From Gordonia westfalica (GTDB lineage Bacteria; Actinomycetota; Actinomycetes; Mycobacteriales; Mycobacteriaceae), in NCBI RefSeq assembly GCF_900105725.1, contig NZ_FNLM01000034.1, positions 3,348,001 to 3,412,000 on the forward strand: a stretch of 64,000 bases of DNA, in the 5' to 3' direction. Position 1 is the stretch's first letter. Every line of letters starts with the position of its first letter. The position numbers and the translations under genes are program-made. Shown here piece by piece: positions 19,380 through 28,240 of this stretch. Below the pieces are notes generated by a model, which was not told the DNA's origin, made no database searches, and saw only the letters and a list, made by a program, of their open reading frames with translations.

Positions 19380-20435
19380 ATGGAATCGCAAACGGCCACG
19401 CGTGAACTCGAGCTGGGCTTGGACACCTTCGGCGACATCACCGCTGCACCCGACGGCACCCCGCGGTCGGATGCGCAGACCCTGCGGGACGTGCTCGAGC
19501 AGGCGGTCCTGGCCGATGAGGTCGGCGTCGACTTCCTCGGTGTCGGTGAGCATCACCGCGCCGACTACTCCGTGTCGGCACCCGAGGTGGTGCTCGGCGC
19601 CATCGCCGCACGCACCAGCCGAATCCGCCTCGGTTCCGCGGTCACCGTGTTGAGCTCGGACGATCCCATCCGCGTGTTCCAACGGTTCTCGACCGTCGAC
19701 GCCCTGTCCTCGGGCCGGGCCGAGGTGATCCTCGGCCGCGGTTCGTTCACCGAGTCGTTCCCCCTGTTCGGACACGACCTGTCCGACTACGAGGAACTGT
19801 TCACCGACAAGCTCGCGCTCTTCGCCGAACTCCGCACCGGCGAACCGGTCACGTGGTCCGGCTCGACGCGCGGACCGCTACACGCGCAGCAGGTCTATCC
19901 CCGGCTCGAGAACCCGCCGCTGCCCACCTGGATCGCGGTGGGCGGCAGCCCCGAATCGGTGGTGCGAGCCGCGTCGTACGGACTCCCGCTGATGTTGGCC
20001 ATCATCGGTGGCGACCCGCTCCGTTTCCGTCCCTACGTGGACCTGTATCACCGCGCGCTCGCCGAGATGGAGAAGGACGTGCTCCCGGTGGGGGTCCATT
20101 GCCCGGGCCACGTCGCCGACACCGACGCGCAGGCACGTGAGGAGTTGTGGCCGCACTATCGCGGGTACGTGGCGAGGATCGGGCGCGAACGCGGGTGGCC
20201 GCCGCCCACGCGGATCGAGTTCGAGCGATCGACCGGACCCGACGGTGCGCTGTTCGTCGGGTCGCCGGAGACGGTCGCCCGCAAGATCGCGTCGACGTCG
20301 AAGGCACTCGGGCTGAGTCGCTTCGACATGAAGTACTCGCACGGCACCCTGGGACATGCCGAGCAGATGCGGAGCATCGAGCTCTACGGCACGCAGGTCA
20401 TCCCGCGGGTGCGCGAGCTGCTCGCCGAGGGGTGA
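19380..20435 (+). CDS. LLM-class flavin-dependent oxidoreductase
   Basis: This luciferase-like monooxygenase-family protein has 351 residues. The (beta/alpha)8 barrel features are clear: LGLDTFGDI at strand 1, GVDFLGVGEHHRADY, RLGSAVTVLSSDDPIRVFQR and RAEVILGRGSFTESFPLFG. The start ATG at 19380 is preceded by AGAGAGACGAC. Members use FMN or F420; the substrate cannot be predicted. It is convergent with egtD and stands alone, with 190 bp upstream that hold a short GGACCA/TGGTCC hairpin but no recognised operator. Confidence 0.85.
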   Translation: MESQTATRELELGLDTFGDITAAPDGTPRSDAQTLRDVLEQAVLADEVGVDFLGVGEHHRADYSVSAPEVVLGAIAARTSRIRLGSAVTVLSSDDPIRVFQRFSTVDALSSGRAEVILGRGSFTESFPLFGHDLSDYEELFTDKLALFAELRTGEPVTWSGSTRGPLHAQQVYPRLENPPLPTWIAVGGSPESVVRAASYGLPLMLAIIGGDPLRFRPYVDLYHRALAEMEKDVLPVGVHCPGHVADTDAQAREELWPHYRGYVARIGRERGWPPPTRIEFERSTGPDGALFVGSPETVARKIASTSKALGLSRFDMKYSHGTLGHAEQMRSIELYGTQVIPRVRELLAEG

Positions 20436-20447
20436 CCGCGACGGAGG

Positions 20448-21383
20448 TCAGCGCCGGCTCAGCGTGAGCGCGAAATCGCCTGCCGGGTCGGTCCAGACGG
20501 TGACCACCTGCAATCCGGCGGATTCGAGTTCGTCGCGGAGTGCCTCCGGCTCGAACTTGGTGCTGATCTCGGTATGGATCTCGGTACCGGCCGGCAGCCG
20601 CCATGCCCGGCCCAGAGCCTCGAAGTACGCGTCGATGTCGCGGCGGGCACGCAGCCACATCTCGATGCGGTGTTCGCCCGGGTTCCAGCGCGCGATGTGT
20701 TCGAAGTCGTCGGCGTACAGCCCGCGGGCGTCGAGCCCCGTCCGGAGGACCTCGATCAGATTGCGGTTGAAATCCGCTGTGACGCCGTCCCTGTCGTCGT
20801 ATGCGGCCACGAGGCGGCCGGTGTCCTTGACGAGATCGGTGCCGAGCAGGAAGAAGTCGCCGGGCGCGAGTGCTTTCGCCAGGCCCTGATAGAACCCGCG
20901 CCGGGCCTCGGGATCGAAGTTCCCGATGGTCCCGCCGAGGAACACGGCGAGACGGGGGCCGTCGGCGTCGGGGAGACGGAGATCCGGTTCGGTGAAATCC
21001 GCGACGACGGGGACCACCTCGATGCCCGGATAATCGGCGGACAGCACATCGGCCGTGGCCGTGAGCATCTCGCTGCTGACATCGACCGGGACATAGGTGA
21101 ACCGCTCGGTGTCGGGCGTGGCGGCGCTGAACGCGTCCAGCAACAGGCGTGTCTTGGTGGAGGTACCCGAACCCAGCTCGACCATCACCTGCGCCTGCGT
21201 GGCGGCCGCGATCTCATCGGATCGTGCACGCAGGATCGCGGTCTCCCGACGCGTCGGGTAGTACTCCGGAAGCCGGGTGATCTCGTCGAAGAGTCTGCTT
21301 CCGCGCTCGTCGTAGAGCCACTTGGTCGGTAGCGTCGGCGGGTCCTGCCACAGTCCCGAGAGCGCGTCTGAGGCAAGGGTCAT
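20448..21383 (-). CDS. egtD: L-histidine N-alpha-methyltransferase (ergothioneine biosynthesis)
   Basis: EgtD trimethylates histidine to hercynine using SAM. It has 311 residues, near the usual ~320. Conserved parts are LPTKWLYDERGSRLFDEITR, EYYPTRRE, the SAM site VMVELGSGTSTKTRLLLDAF, VFLGGTIGNFDPEAR and LLGTDLVKDTGRL. The ATG at 21383 overlaps the egtB stop by four bases, so the two are coupled. Histidine-binding residues were not checked individually. Confidence 0.95.
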   Translation of the reverse strand: MTLASDALSGLWQDPPTLPTKWLYDERGSRLFDEITRLPEYYPTRRETAILRARSDEIAAATQAQVMVELGSGTSTKTRLLLDAFSAATPDTERFTYVPVDVSSEMLTATADVLSADYPGIEVVPVVADFTEPDLRLPDADGPRLAVFLGGTIGNFDPEARRGFYQGLAKALAPGDFFLLGTDLVKDTGRLVAAYDDRDGVTADFNRNLIEVLRTGLDARGLYADDFEHIARWNPGEHRIEMWLRARRDIDAYFEALGRAWRLPAGTEIHTEISTKFEPEALRDELESAGLQVVTVWTDPAGDFALTLSRR

Positions 21384-22687
21384 CGAGCGAGTCGCAGTCC
21401 CGAGAACACCCACCGCGACGCGGCGGGGAAGAAATTGCGGTAGGTGATCCGCTCGTGTCCCATCGGGGTCACCGCGCTCGCGCCGCGCAGGACGTGCTGG
21501 TCGGACATGAACTTGCCGTTGTATTCGCCCACTGCTCCGTTCGCGGGGACGAATCCCGGGTAGGGCAGATATGCGCTGGCCGTCCACTCCCACACGTCAC
21601 CGACCATCGCGGAGCCGGCCCGACCAGGGTGGCATCGGCCGGGATCGAGCAGCTGCCCGCGTGCGTCGCCGAGCGTGCCGGCCGCTGCCTCCCATTCGAA
21701 CTCGGTGGGGAGTCGCGCGCCGGCCCACCGCGCGTAGGCGTCGGCCTCGTAGAAGGACACGTGGGTCACCGGCTCGTCGGGCACGACGGGCCGGCGTCCG
21801 GACAAGGTGAAGGTGGTCCACCCGCCGTCATCCTCTTCGCGCCAGTAACCCGGTGCCTGCCAATCGGTTTCGTTGACCTTGGCCCACCCGTCGGAGAGCC
21901 AGAACTCGTGACGCCGATAGCCGTCGTCGGCCATGAACTCCAGCCAGTCCGCATTGGTCACCAACCGGTCGGACACGGCGAAGTCCTCGAGGTACTCACG
22001 GTGTCGCGGGCCCTCGTTGTCGTAGGAGAATCCGCTTCCCACCGCACCGATCTCGTGCACGCCACCGGCGAACTCCCGCCAGCCGATCGATGCGGGGTCA
22101 CCGGGTGAATCGGGCTCGCGATCGACGTAGACCGGACCGAACGCATGCGTCGAGAACAGGTGCTTGATGTCCATGAGCAGCAATTCCTGGTGCTGCTGTT
22201 CGTGATTGCAGCCGAGTTCGACCAGACCGAGCGCCGCGTCGTCGAGTCGTCCGGCCTCGAGGGCCTCGACCATCGCCGCGTCGACATGCTCGCGATACCG
22301 CGTCACGTCGCGCACGCCCGGTCGTGTGACGAGCCCGCGGTCGGGTCGCGGATGACGTTCTCCCACGGCTTCGTAGTAGCTGTTGAACAGGTACCGGAAC
22401 GTCTCGTCGTACACCGCGTAGTCCGGGTCCTGCCGGAGGATGAACTCCTCGAAGAACCAGGTCACATGCGCCCGATGCCATTTCGCGGGACTAGCCTCGG
22501 TCATCGACTGCGGCGTCTGGTCTTCCGGCGAGAGTCGTTCGGCGAGAGCATCGGTCAGCGACCGCACCTCGAGGAACCGGCGAACAGTGTCCGAACCGCC
22601 TCCCGGATCGACTTTCGTGGAGACGTCGTCCGGCGACTCGGCGTCCGATCGCGGGTCGGGGCGGAGGATGGGTTCGGTGATGCTCAC
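21380..22687 (-). CDS. egtB: Hercynine oxygenase (ergothioneine biosynthesis)
   Basis: EgtB is the non-haem iron sulfoxide synthase that joins hercynine to a thiol donor. It has 435 residues from the GTG at 22687, which has GGGAGG eight bases upstream. The N-terminal DinB-like domain carries the iron ligands: KWHRAHVTWFFEEF and the HX3HXE motif CNHEQQHQELLLMD (H162, H166). The C-terminal formylglycine-generating-enzyme-like domain includes THVSFYEADAYARWAGARLP, EFEWEAAAGT and GDVWEWTASAYLPYPGF. It is the upstream gene of egtB-egtD. The egtA, egtC and egtE genes of the mycobacterial cluster are absent here and may be elsewhere. Confidence 0.94.
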   Translation of the reverse strand: MSITEPILRPDPRSDAESPDDVSTKVDPGGGSDTVRRFLEVRSLTDALAERLSPEDQTPQSMTEASPAKWHRAHVTWFFEEFILRQDPDYAVYDETFRYLFNSYYEAVGERHPRPDRGLVTRPGVRDVTRYREHVDAAMVEALEAGRLDDAALGLVELGCNHEQQHQELLLMDIKHLFSTHAFGPVYVDREPDSPGDPASIGWREFAGGVHEIGAVGSGFSYDNEGPRHREYLEDFAVSDRLVTNADWLEFMADDGYRRHEFWLSDGWAKVNETDWQAPGYWREEDDGGWTTFTLSGRRPVVPDEPVTHVSFYEADAYARWAGARLPTEFEWEAAAGTLGDARGQLLDPGRCHPGRAGSAMVGDVWEWTASAYLPYPGFVPANGAVGEYNGKFMSDQHVLRGASAVTPMGHERITYRNFFPAASRWVFSGLRLAR

Positions 22688-22819
22688 TGGAAAACCTCCC
22701 GTGGCAAACGAAGGAGTGTGCGGCGGCGTCTTCGGCGGATCTCCGGATCCATCGTTACGACGGTTCCCATCCCTGTCAACGATGGTCAGCCTTGCGTCCG
22801 ATCCTCGAACGAGGCAATC

Positions 22820-22864
22820 GTCAACAACGGGTTGACGATCTGGGGTCGTCAACCTACGGTTGAC
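22820..22864 (+). promoter_or_regulatory. Paired GTCAAC-N5-GTTGAC operators embedded in a promoter
   Basis: Two perfect inverted repeats, GTCAAC-AACGG-GTTGAC (22820-22836) and GTCAAC-CTACG-GTTGAC (22848-22864), have centres 28 bp apart. A promoter can be read through them: -35 TTGACG at 22832-22837, 17-bp spacer, -10 TACGGT at 22855-22860. The predicted start point coincides with the ATG at 22867, implying a leaderless mRNA. A half-site GTCAAC lies at 22775. The arrangement suggests autorepression by the adjacent HTH protein. Confidence 0.65.
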
Positions 22865-22866
22865 GC

Positions 22867-23640
22867 ATGACAGCTAACTCCGTCCCCGTCCGCCTCGACG
22901 ACCTCATCTCCGCGATCCGCAAGGTGCACGACGACCCCCTCGACCAACTGTCCGACGCGGTGCTCGCCGCGGCTCATCTCGACGAGGTCGCCGACAGCCT
23001 GATCGGCCACTTCGTCGACCAGGCTCGTCGCTCGGGCGCCTCCTGGACCGCGATCGGTTCCAGCATGGGCGTCAGCAAACAGGCCGCTCAGAAGCGGTTC
23101 GTCGATCGGGTGTCGGCTGCGGCCCCCGCGGCCGAGGGCGGCCTGGCCACCGAGCCGAACCCGTTCTCCAGGTTCACGCCCCGGACGGCGAATGTGCTGA
23201 TGGCGGCCAACGGTGCGGCCGCCGCCGACCGCGCCGAGCACGTGACCCCGGCCCACGTGGCGGCGGCGATGACCGCCGAGCCCGCAGCCCTGGTCTTCGT
23301 GGTGTTGCGGGAGTTCGGTGTCGGCACAGATGAGTTCGCGCGGGCCGTGGCACCGCTCGTGCCGGCGCCGCGCGACGTCCCGGACTCCGAGGCGTCGACC
23401 GTCGTTCCCTATGACGACGCTGCCAAAGCCGTCCTCGAGGCGACCGTCGGAGTCGCCATCGACCTCGGGCACAACTACGTCGGCACCGAACACCTGCTGC
23501 TCGGTCTGTTCGCCGACGACGCCGTGGCCGGCGCCCTCACCGGCGTCGGACTCGACAAGAGCGCGATCCGCGACAAGATCGTCGAGACGCTGGCACAGTT
23601 CGTGGACACCCCGCCCGCCGGGCCCCCGCCGGCCGAGTAG
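22867..23640 (+). CDS. HTH protein with Clp N-terminal (Clp_N) domain, probable autoregulated regulator
   Basis: The protein has 257 residues. The N-terminal ~75 residues contain a helix-turn-helix (SWTAIGSSMGVSKQAAQKRF). Residues about 98-245 form a double Clp N-domain: FTPRTANVLMAANGAAAADR, THVAAAMTAEP and a second repeat from DDAAKAVLEATVGVAIDLGH with VGTEHLLLGLFADD. There is no AAA+ ATPase, so it is not a full ClpC/ClpB chaperone. The Clp_N part may sense misfolded proteins or dock Clp partners. The ATG sits 2 bp after the second operator palindrome, consistent with a leaderless message. The regulatory target is inferred as its own promoter. Confidence 0.75.
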   Translation: MTANSVPVRLDDLISAIRKVHDDPLDQLSDAVLAAAHLDEVADSLIGHFVDQARRSGASWTAIGSSMGVSKQAAQKRFVDRVSAAAPAAEGGLATEPNPFSRFTPRTANVLMAANGAAAADRAEHVTPAHVAAAMTAEPAALVFVVLREFGVGTDEFARAVAPLVPAPRDVPDSEASTVVPYDDAAKAVLEATVGVAIDLGHNYVGTEHLLLGLFADDAVAGALTGVGLDKSAIRDKIVETLAQFVDTPPAGPPPAE

Positions 23641-23677
23641 GCCCGAGGGGCTACCCGAGGGCCGTATCGAGGTCCCC

Positions 23678-24172
23678 CTACTCCTGATCGTCGATGTAGT
23701 GCACCGCCGCTTCCTCCGCGGAGGCCCCCGCGCCGTCGATGCCCGCATCGGCGGCAATGGCCTCGGACTCGGTGTCGATCCCGGAACCCTCGTCCGGTGC
23801 GATCAGCCGCCCGGCTCGCCGGTCACCGACCTCGTCATCTTCGTCGAACTCGTCGCTGCGATCAGAATCGTGGGCCCGCCAATCGGTTCGGGCGCGTTCG
23901 TCGGCGGTGATCTCATCGAGCGGATCGGCCGCGCCGACGTCGGGTACCTCTTCGGCCAGCCGCTCGTCGAGGCTCTCCCCGTCCCGCTGTTCGCGGGCCG
24001 TGAGGCCGTGGATCGCCCCCTTGGGCGGGTAGTCGGGTGGTGAGTAGCCCTCGTCGAGGACGTCGTCGACGCCGCGGTCGTCCAGCGTGTCTTCGGGTTG
24101 GAGCTGATCGTCCGGGTCGAGGCTGAACTCGCCGTCGGAGCCTTCGGGGGTGCTGCCGATGTCGTCCTTCAT
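23678..24172 (-). CDS. DUF5709 family acidic protein
   Basis: The 164-residue, highly acidic, probably disordered cytoplasmic protein has DDQLQPEDTLDDRGVDDVLD near the N-terminus, then EGYSPPDYPPKG and LTAREQRDGESLDERLAEEV. This layout matches DUF5709, widespread in mycolic-acid actinobacteria. I chose the ATG at 24172; a GTG three codons upstream is also possible. No function is known. It is divergent from the gene at 24318. Confidence 0.75.
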   Translation of the reverse strand: MKDDIGSTPEGSDGEFSLDPDDQLQPEDTLDDRGVDDVLDEGYSPPDYPPKGAIHGLTAREQRDGESLDERLAEEVPDVGAADPLDEITADERARTDWRAHDSDRSDEFDEDDEVGDRRAGRLIAPDEGSGIDTESEAIAADAGIDGAGASAEEAAVHYIDDQE

Positions 24173-24317
24173 CCTTGTCACGATGCCAGCCGATCGTGGC
24201 CCGTGCCAGGTATCTGCGCACTCGCCGCCGACCTGTCTGCACCACGACTCCCCGACACGACGCCGCGTTGTCCCGGTTCGGTCAAACCACCGGTAACCGT
24301 CAGCGGGATCGACGACA

Positions 24318-24899
24318 ATGACGAAGATGATCGAGGAATTGCAGGTCGAGGCCGAAGCGCTCCTCTCCGCGGGCGAATACGAGCATGCGCTGGCCGCATT
24401 CTCCGTCCTCCGCGAGGTCAGGGCTCGACGCGAGGGACCATACTCGACGAAGTATCTGTCCAACCTCCACGACTGCGTCCGATGCATGTCGCACCTGCAG
24501 TTGTGGACGGATGCCAACTACCTCTGCAGTGAACTGCACGGCAAGTATGTGCGCACCCACGGCCGCGGGGAGGCCGACACCGTCGACGTCGCCAAACACT
24601 GGGCGTGGGCGCTCGTGAACCTCCACGACTATCCGCCGGCGATCCGCCTCTACCTCATGACCGCCGACGCCCTCTGGGACATCGATCCCGGTCAGGCACA
24701 GCGCCTCCTCGGCGCGGCGGTGATCCACCGGCACGACACCGATCCCCTGGAGATCCTCACGCCGGGCGTCATCGACGGAGTCGGGCTCCACCACGCCGAC
24801 GAGGAGCGCACCGTGATCTCGCGTCTGGTGACCGAACTCGCCGACGTGGACACCGCGTCGAGGAGCTCGGCCACCATCGACGGTCTCGCGATCGCCTGA
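24318..24899 (+). CDS. Hypothetical TPR-like helical protein
   Basis: The 193-residue protein is predicted to be all-helical, with helix pairs resembling tetratricopeptide repeats: LQVEAEALLSAGEYEHALAA, LHDCVRCMSHLQLWTDANYL and VAKHWAWALVNLHDYPPAIR. No signal peptide or catalytic motif is visible. A scaffold role would fit TPR proteins in general, but nothing in the context names a partner. It converges on the DoxX gene with an 7-bp gap. Confidence 0.5.
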   Translation: MTKMIEELQVEAEALLSAGEYEHALAAFSVLREVRARREGPYSTKYLSNLHDCVRCMSHLQLWTDANYLCSELHGKYVRTHGRGEADTVDVAKHWAWALVNLHDYPPAIRLYLMTADALWDIDPGQAQRLLGAAVIHRHDTDPLEILTPGVIDGVGLHHADEERTVISRLVTELADVDTASRSSATIDGLAIA

Positions 24900-24906
24900 C
24901 CGGGTC

Positions 24907-25335
24907 TCAGACCACGTCTGTTCGACGACGCCGTCGCAGGATGTAGCTGTCCGCGGCGGCACGTCCGGCGGAGGTGTACCCGACCGCCAGCAGACCGGCG
25001 ATCAGCGCCAGCGGCCATTCGTAACCGCTGTCGGCGTTCCAGAAGCCCGCATCCCAGTGCACGAACACGATCGCGCCGATCATGTCCGCGATCAGCAAGG
25101 TGGCGACGATGGGCAACAGCAGGCCCAGAATCAGCAGGATGCCGCCGACCAGTTCCACCCAGGTCGCGTAGTAGGCGGCGAGATCCGGGAACGGCACGTC
25201 CATGCCGGCCGGGCCGAAGGCGACCTTGGTGGCGTCCATGCCCTGTGTCATCAGCTTCTGCCAACCGTGGGCGATGAAGATGATGCCGAGTATCAGTCGC
25301 GCGAGAAACTGCGCGACACTGCCGAATCCGCTCAT
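24907..25335 (-). CDS. DoxX family membrane protein
   Basis: The 142-residue protein has four membrane segments. The first carries the DoxX signature LARLILGIIFIAHGWQKL; later segments are WVELVGGILLILGLLLPIVA, IADMIGAIVFVHWDAGFW and WPLALIAGLLAVGY. Mycobacterial DoxX works with superoxide dismutase and a thiol-disulfide partner, but neither is present here. The ATG at 25335 has GGAGCAGAGTA upstream. Confidence 0.8.
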   Translation of the reverse strand: MSGFGSVAQFLARLILGIIFIAHGWQKLMTQGMDATKVAFGPAGMDVPFPDLAAYYATWVELVGGILLILGLLLPIVATLLIADMIGAIVFVHWDAGFWNADSGYEWPLALIAGLLAVGYTSAGRAAADSYILRRRRRTDVV

Positions 25336-25562
25336 TACTCTGCTCCTCGCATCGTCGGGCGGGCCCGGATCCCCGCCGCCAGGTACTCTCACAGTGTCTG
25401 CGACGACATCGCCTCGTCGCGGGCGATACGCCGAAATCGAGTCATCGCCACCCAACCGCAACCGCACCGTGATCAAAGGCACCGCATCGTCGGAGCCCGG
25501 GGTGTGCGGCCACCCGGCCGGCGGCGAACATGCCATATGGCAGAACGGAGCAGGAGTCGAGA

Positions 25563-26930
25563 GTGCCGGGAAAGTCTGGCCTGGGGTCACGCGGAAATGC
25601 CGGGCAGCCCGTCTTGGGCGCACCGTCCGACGTCCTCGATCCCTACCTGCCGGACAACGGGAATCTCGGCTTCCGGATCTCGCGTTACGACCTCGAACTC
25701 GAGTACAAGGTGTCGAGCAACCGACTCGAGGGCACCGCGGTCCTGACCGCGACGTCGTACCGGGAACTCAAGCGCTTCACCCTCGATCTCGCGAGCTCGA
25801 TGTCGGTGCAGCGCGTCTCGGTCAACGACAAGCGCGCCCGGTACAGCCATCGGCGCAACAAGCTGGCCATCACCCCTGACACCCCGGTGCCGCCCGGCGG
25901 CGCGATGACCATCACCGTTCGCTACCACGGCAGTCCACGCCCGATCCGCGGCCCGTGGGGCGAGGTCGGCTGGGAAGAACTGACCGACGGTGCGCTGTGC
26001 GCCAACCAGCCCAACGGCGCGGCGTCGTGGTTCCCGTGCGACGACCATCCGAGTGCCAAAGCGCCGTACCGGATCTCGATCACCACCGACAGCCCGTATC
26101 ACGCGCTCGCCAACGGCGTCCTGGAGTCCAAGCGGGTCCGCGCCGCGCAGACCACGTGGGTCTATCAGCAGGTCGAGCCGATGCCCACCTATCTGGCCTC
26201 GATCCAGATCGGCCAGTACAAGCAGGTCTCGTTGGCCACCAAGCCTTTTCCGGTGACCGGCCTCATCCCCTCCCGTCTCGAGGAGAACTTCGGGATCGAC
26301 TTCGGCCCGCAGACGGACATGATCTCGGTGTTCATCGAGATGTTCGGACCGTATCCGTTCCCGCGGTACACCGTCGTCGTCACCGACGACGACCTCGAAA
26401 TCCCCATCGAGGCACAGAGTTTCTCGACCTTCGGCGCCAACCACTGCGACGGCAGCCGGCACGCCGACCGGTTGATCGCCCATGAGCTCGCCCATCAGTG
26501 GTTCGGCAACTCGGTGACCGCTGCGCGCTGGCGCGACATCTGGCTGCACGAGGGATTCGCCTGCTATGCCGAGTGGTTGTGGAGCCAGCGGTCGGGCGGT
26601 CGCAGCGCCGACGAGTGGGCGCGCCACTACTACGAGAAGCTCGACGCGGAACCGGTACGCGTGCCGCTGGCCGATCCCACCCCGCGCAAGATGTTCGACG
26701 ACTGGGTCTACAAGCGCGGCGCGCTCACGCTGCACGCCCTGCGTCTGAGGGTCGGCGACGGCGACTTCTTCGCGCTCCTGCGTCGTTGGACCGAGAAGTA
26801 CCGCTACGGGACGGCGACCACCGAGGACTTCATGGCACTGGCCGCCAACCACTCGTCGAAGCCGCTCAAGGACCTGTGGGAGGCCTGGCTGTTCACCCCG
26901 GAGCTGCCGCCGTTCCCCGGCCCGTCCTGA
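25563..26930 (+). CDS. M1-family zinc metallopeptidase
   Basis: This gluzincin aminopeptidase-like protein has 455 residues, much shorter than PepN (~870) because it has only the N-terminal beta domain and catalytic domain. The zinc site is HELAHQWFGN with the downstream LHEGFACY glutamate (HEXXH-X18-E), around residues 306-330. The substrate-anchoring GxMEN motif is replaced by IEAQS (IPIEAQSFSTFG). A proton-donor tyrosine is likely in YEKLDAE or VYKRGAL. No signal peptide. The GTG at 25563 has AGGAG seven bases upstream. Peptidase activity is likely; specificity is uncertain because of the altered exopeptidase motif. Confidence 0.85.
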   Translation: MPGKSGLGSRGNAGQPVLGAPSDVLDPYLPDNGNLGFRISRYDLELEYKVSSNRLEGTAVLTATSYRELKRFTLDLASSMSVQRVSVNDKRARYSHRRNKLAITPDTPVPPGGAMTITVRYHGSPRPIRGPWGEVGWEELTDGALCANQPNGAASWFPCDDHPSAKAPYRISITTDSPYHALANGVLESKRVRAAQTTWVYQQVEPMPTYLASIQIGQYKQVSLATKPFPVTGLIPSRLEENFGIDFGPQTDMISVFIEMFGPYPFPRYTVVVTDDDLEIPIEAQSFSTFGANHCDGSRHADRLIAHELAHQWFGNSVTAARWRDIWLHEGFACYAEWLWSQRSGGRSADEWARHYYEKLDAEPVRVPLADPTPRKMFDDWVYKRGALTLHALRLRVGDGDFFALLRRWTEKYRYGTATTEDFMALAANHSSKPLKDLWEAWLFTPELPPFPGPS

Positions 26931-26938
26931 GACCGTCC

Positions 26939-28240
26939 ATGACGACGGACATGCCGGCACCGACGCCGGACACGCCTTCCGGCACGCCCCGACGAACCGA
27001 TACCGACACCGACGCGCGTTCGCTGGGGCGCGTCACGATCGCGACGCTCATCGCCGCTGCTTCGGGGTATCTGGTTCTGCTGCTCGCCGCTCGCCATCTC
27101 GGCGCGATCGGGTACGGCGTGTTCGCGGTGTTCTGGGCGGCCTACGGTCTCGTCACCGGCGCCCAGAACGGTCAGCTGCAGGAGACGACGCGTGCGGTTC
27201 GGGCGGCATCCGGTGGTGATGCCCGGTCGCGGCCGCTGGTGGTGAACGTCGGGATCGGCGTCGGCCTGGCCGTGCTCGTGGCCGCGACGTCGCCGCTGTG
27301 GAGCGGCGAGGTGTTCACCGATCAGCGCTGGCTGTCGGTGGCGTTGCTGGCGGTCGGCGTTACGAGCTTCGCGGTGTACGCGCACCTGTGCGGCGCGCTG
27401 TCCGGGATGTTGAGCTGGTCGTCGTTCGCCGTGCTGTTGTCGGTCGACGCCCTGATCCGCCTGGCCGGTGCCGTCATCGCGGTGGCCGCCGGCTGGGGTA
27501 CGACGGCCTTCCTGATCATCACCGTCGTCGGCTCGGTGTCGTGGTGCCTGCTGCTGCTCGGATCATCGGCTGCGCGGCGCGCGGTCGGGATCGGCGGCGA
27601 CGTGCCCCCGCGTCGTCTCACCACCAACACCCTGACCGCGATGGCCGCCGCCGCGGCGAGTGCCGTGCTCGTCATGGGTTTCCCGGTGCTGATCAACCTG
27701 ACCGCCAACCTGCGCGGGACCCCCGACGCCGACGAGGCTCGGGTGATCGGCGCGCTGATCCTGGCGGTCACACTCACGCGCGCGCCGCTGCTGGTGCCGC
27801 TCAACAGCTTCCAGGGCGTGCTCATCTCCCGTTTCGTGGACCGCCGTGACCGTCGGATCGCGGCGCTCGCCGCGCCGCTCGGCGTGGTCGGCGTGATCGG
27901 TGGCGTCGGGATCGTGGCCGCATGGCTGGTCGGGCCCTGGCTGCTGCGATCGGTCTTCGGCGCCGACTTCGACCTCGCCGGCATCGTCGTCGCACTGCTG
28001 ACCGCGGGCGCCATGTGCCTGGCCCTGCTGACCGTGACCGGCGCGGCCGCGATCGCCGCGGGGGCTCATCGCTGGTATGCCGCCGGCTGGTGGGTCGCGA
28101 CGCTGGTCGCGGTCGGGATGCTGCTGATCCCGGCCGACATCGAGATCCGAACCTGCGTCGCCCTCGTCGTCGGGCCGCTGGTCGGCCTCGGCGTGCACGT
28201 CGTCGGGGTGCTGCGGCGGCCGGCCACCTCCGCTCAGTAA
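26939..28240 (+). CDS. Polytopic membrane protein, polysaccharide flippase-like (Rv3630-like)
   Basis: The 433-residue protein has about 11-12 hydrophobic segments. The N-terminal LGRVTIATLIAAASGYLVLL and LGAIGYGVFAVFWAAYGLVT resemble the first helices of MOP/Wzx-type flippases. No soluble catalytic domain is present. It follows the M1 peptidase by 8 bp. In M. tuberculosis the equivalent gene lies beside a polyprenyl-phosphate glycosyltransferase and a DUF2304 protein, both of which occur here at 31060-32122 beyond an IS110 insertion. A role in moving a lipid-linked envelope sugar is therefore plausible, but that is inference. Confidence 0.65.
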   Translation: MTTDMPAPTPDTPSGTPRRTDTDTDARSLGRVTIATLIAAASGYLVLLLAARHLGAIGYGVFAVFWAAYGLVTGAQNGQLQETTRAVRAASGGDARSRPLVVNVGIGVGLAVLVAATSPLWSGEVFTDQRWLSVALLAVGVTSFAVYAHLCGALSGMLSWSSFAVLLSVDALIRLAGAVIAVAAGWGTTAFLIITVVGSVSWCLLLLGSSAARRAVGIGGDVPPRRLTTNTLTAMAAAAASAVLVMGFPVLINLTANLRGTPDADEARVIGALILAVTLTRAPLLVPLNSFQGVLISRFVDRRDRRIAALAAPLGVVGVIGGVGIVAAWLVGPWLLRSVFGADFDLAGIVVALLTAGAMCLALLTVTGAAAIAAGAHRWYAAGWWVATLVAVGMLLIPADIEIRTCVALVVGPLVGLGVHVVGVLRRPATSAQ

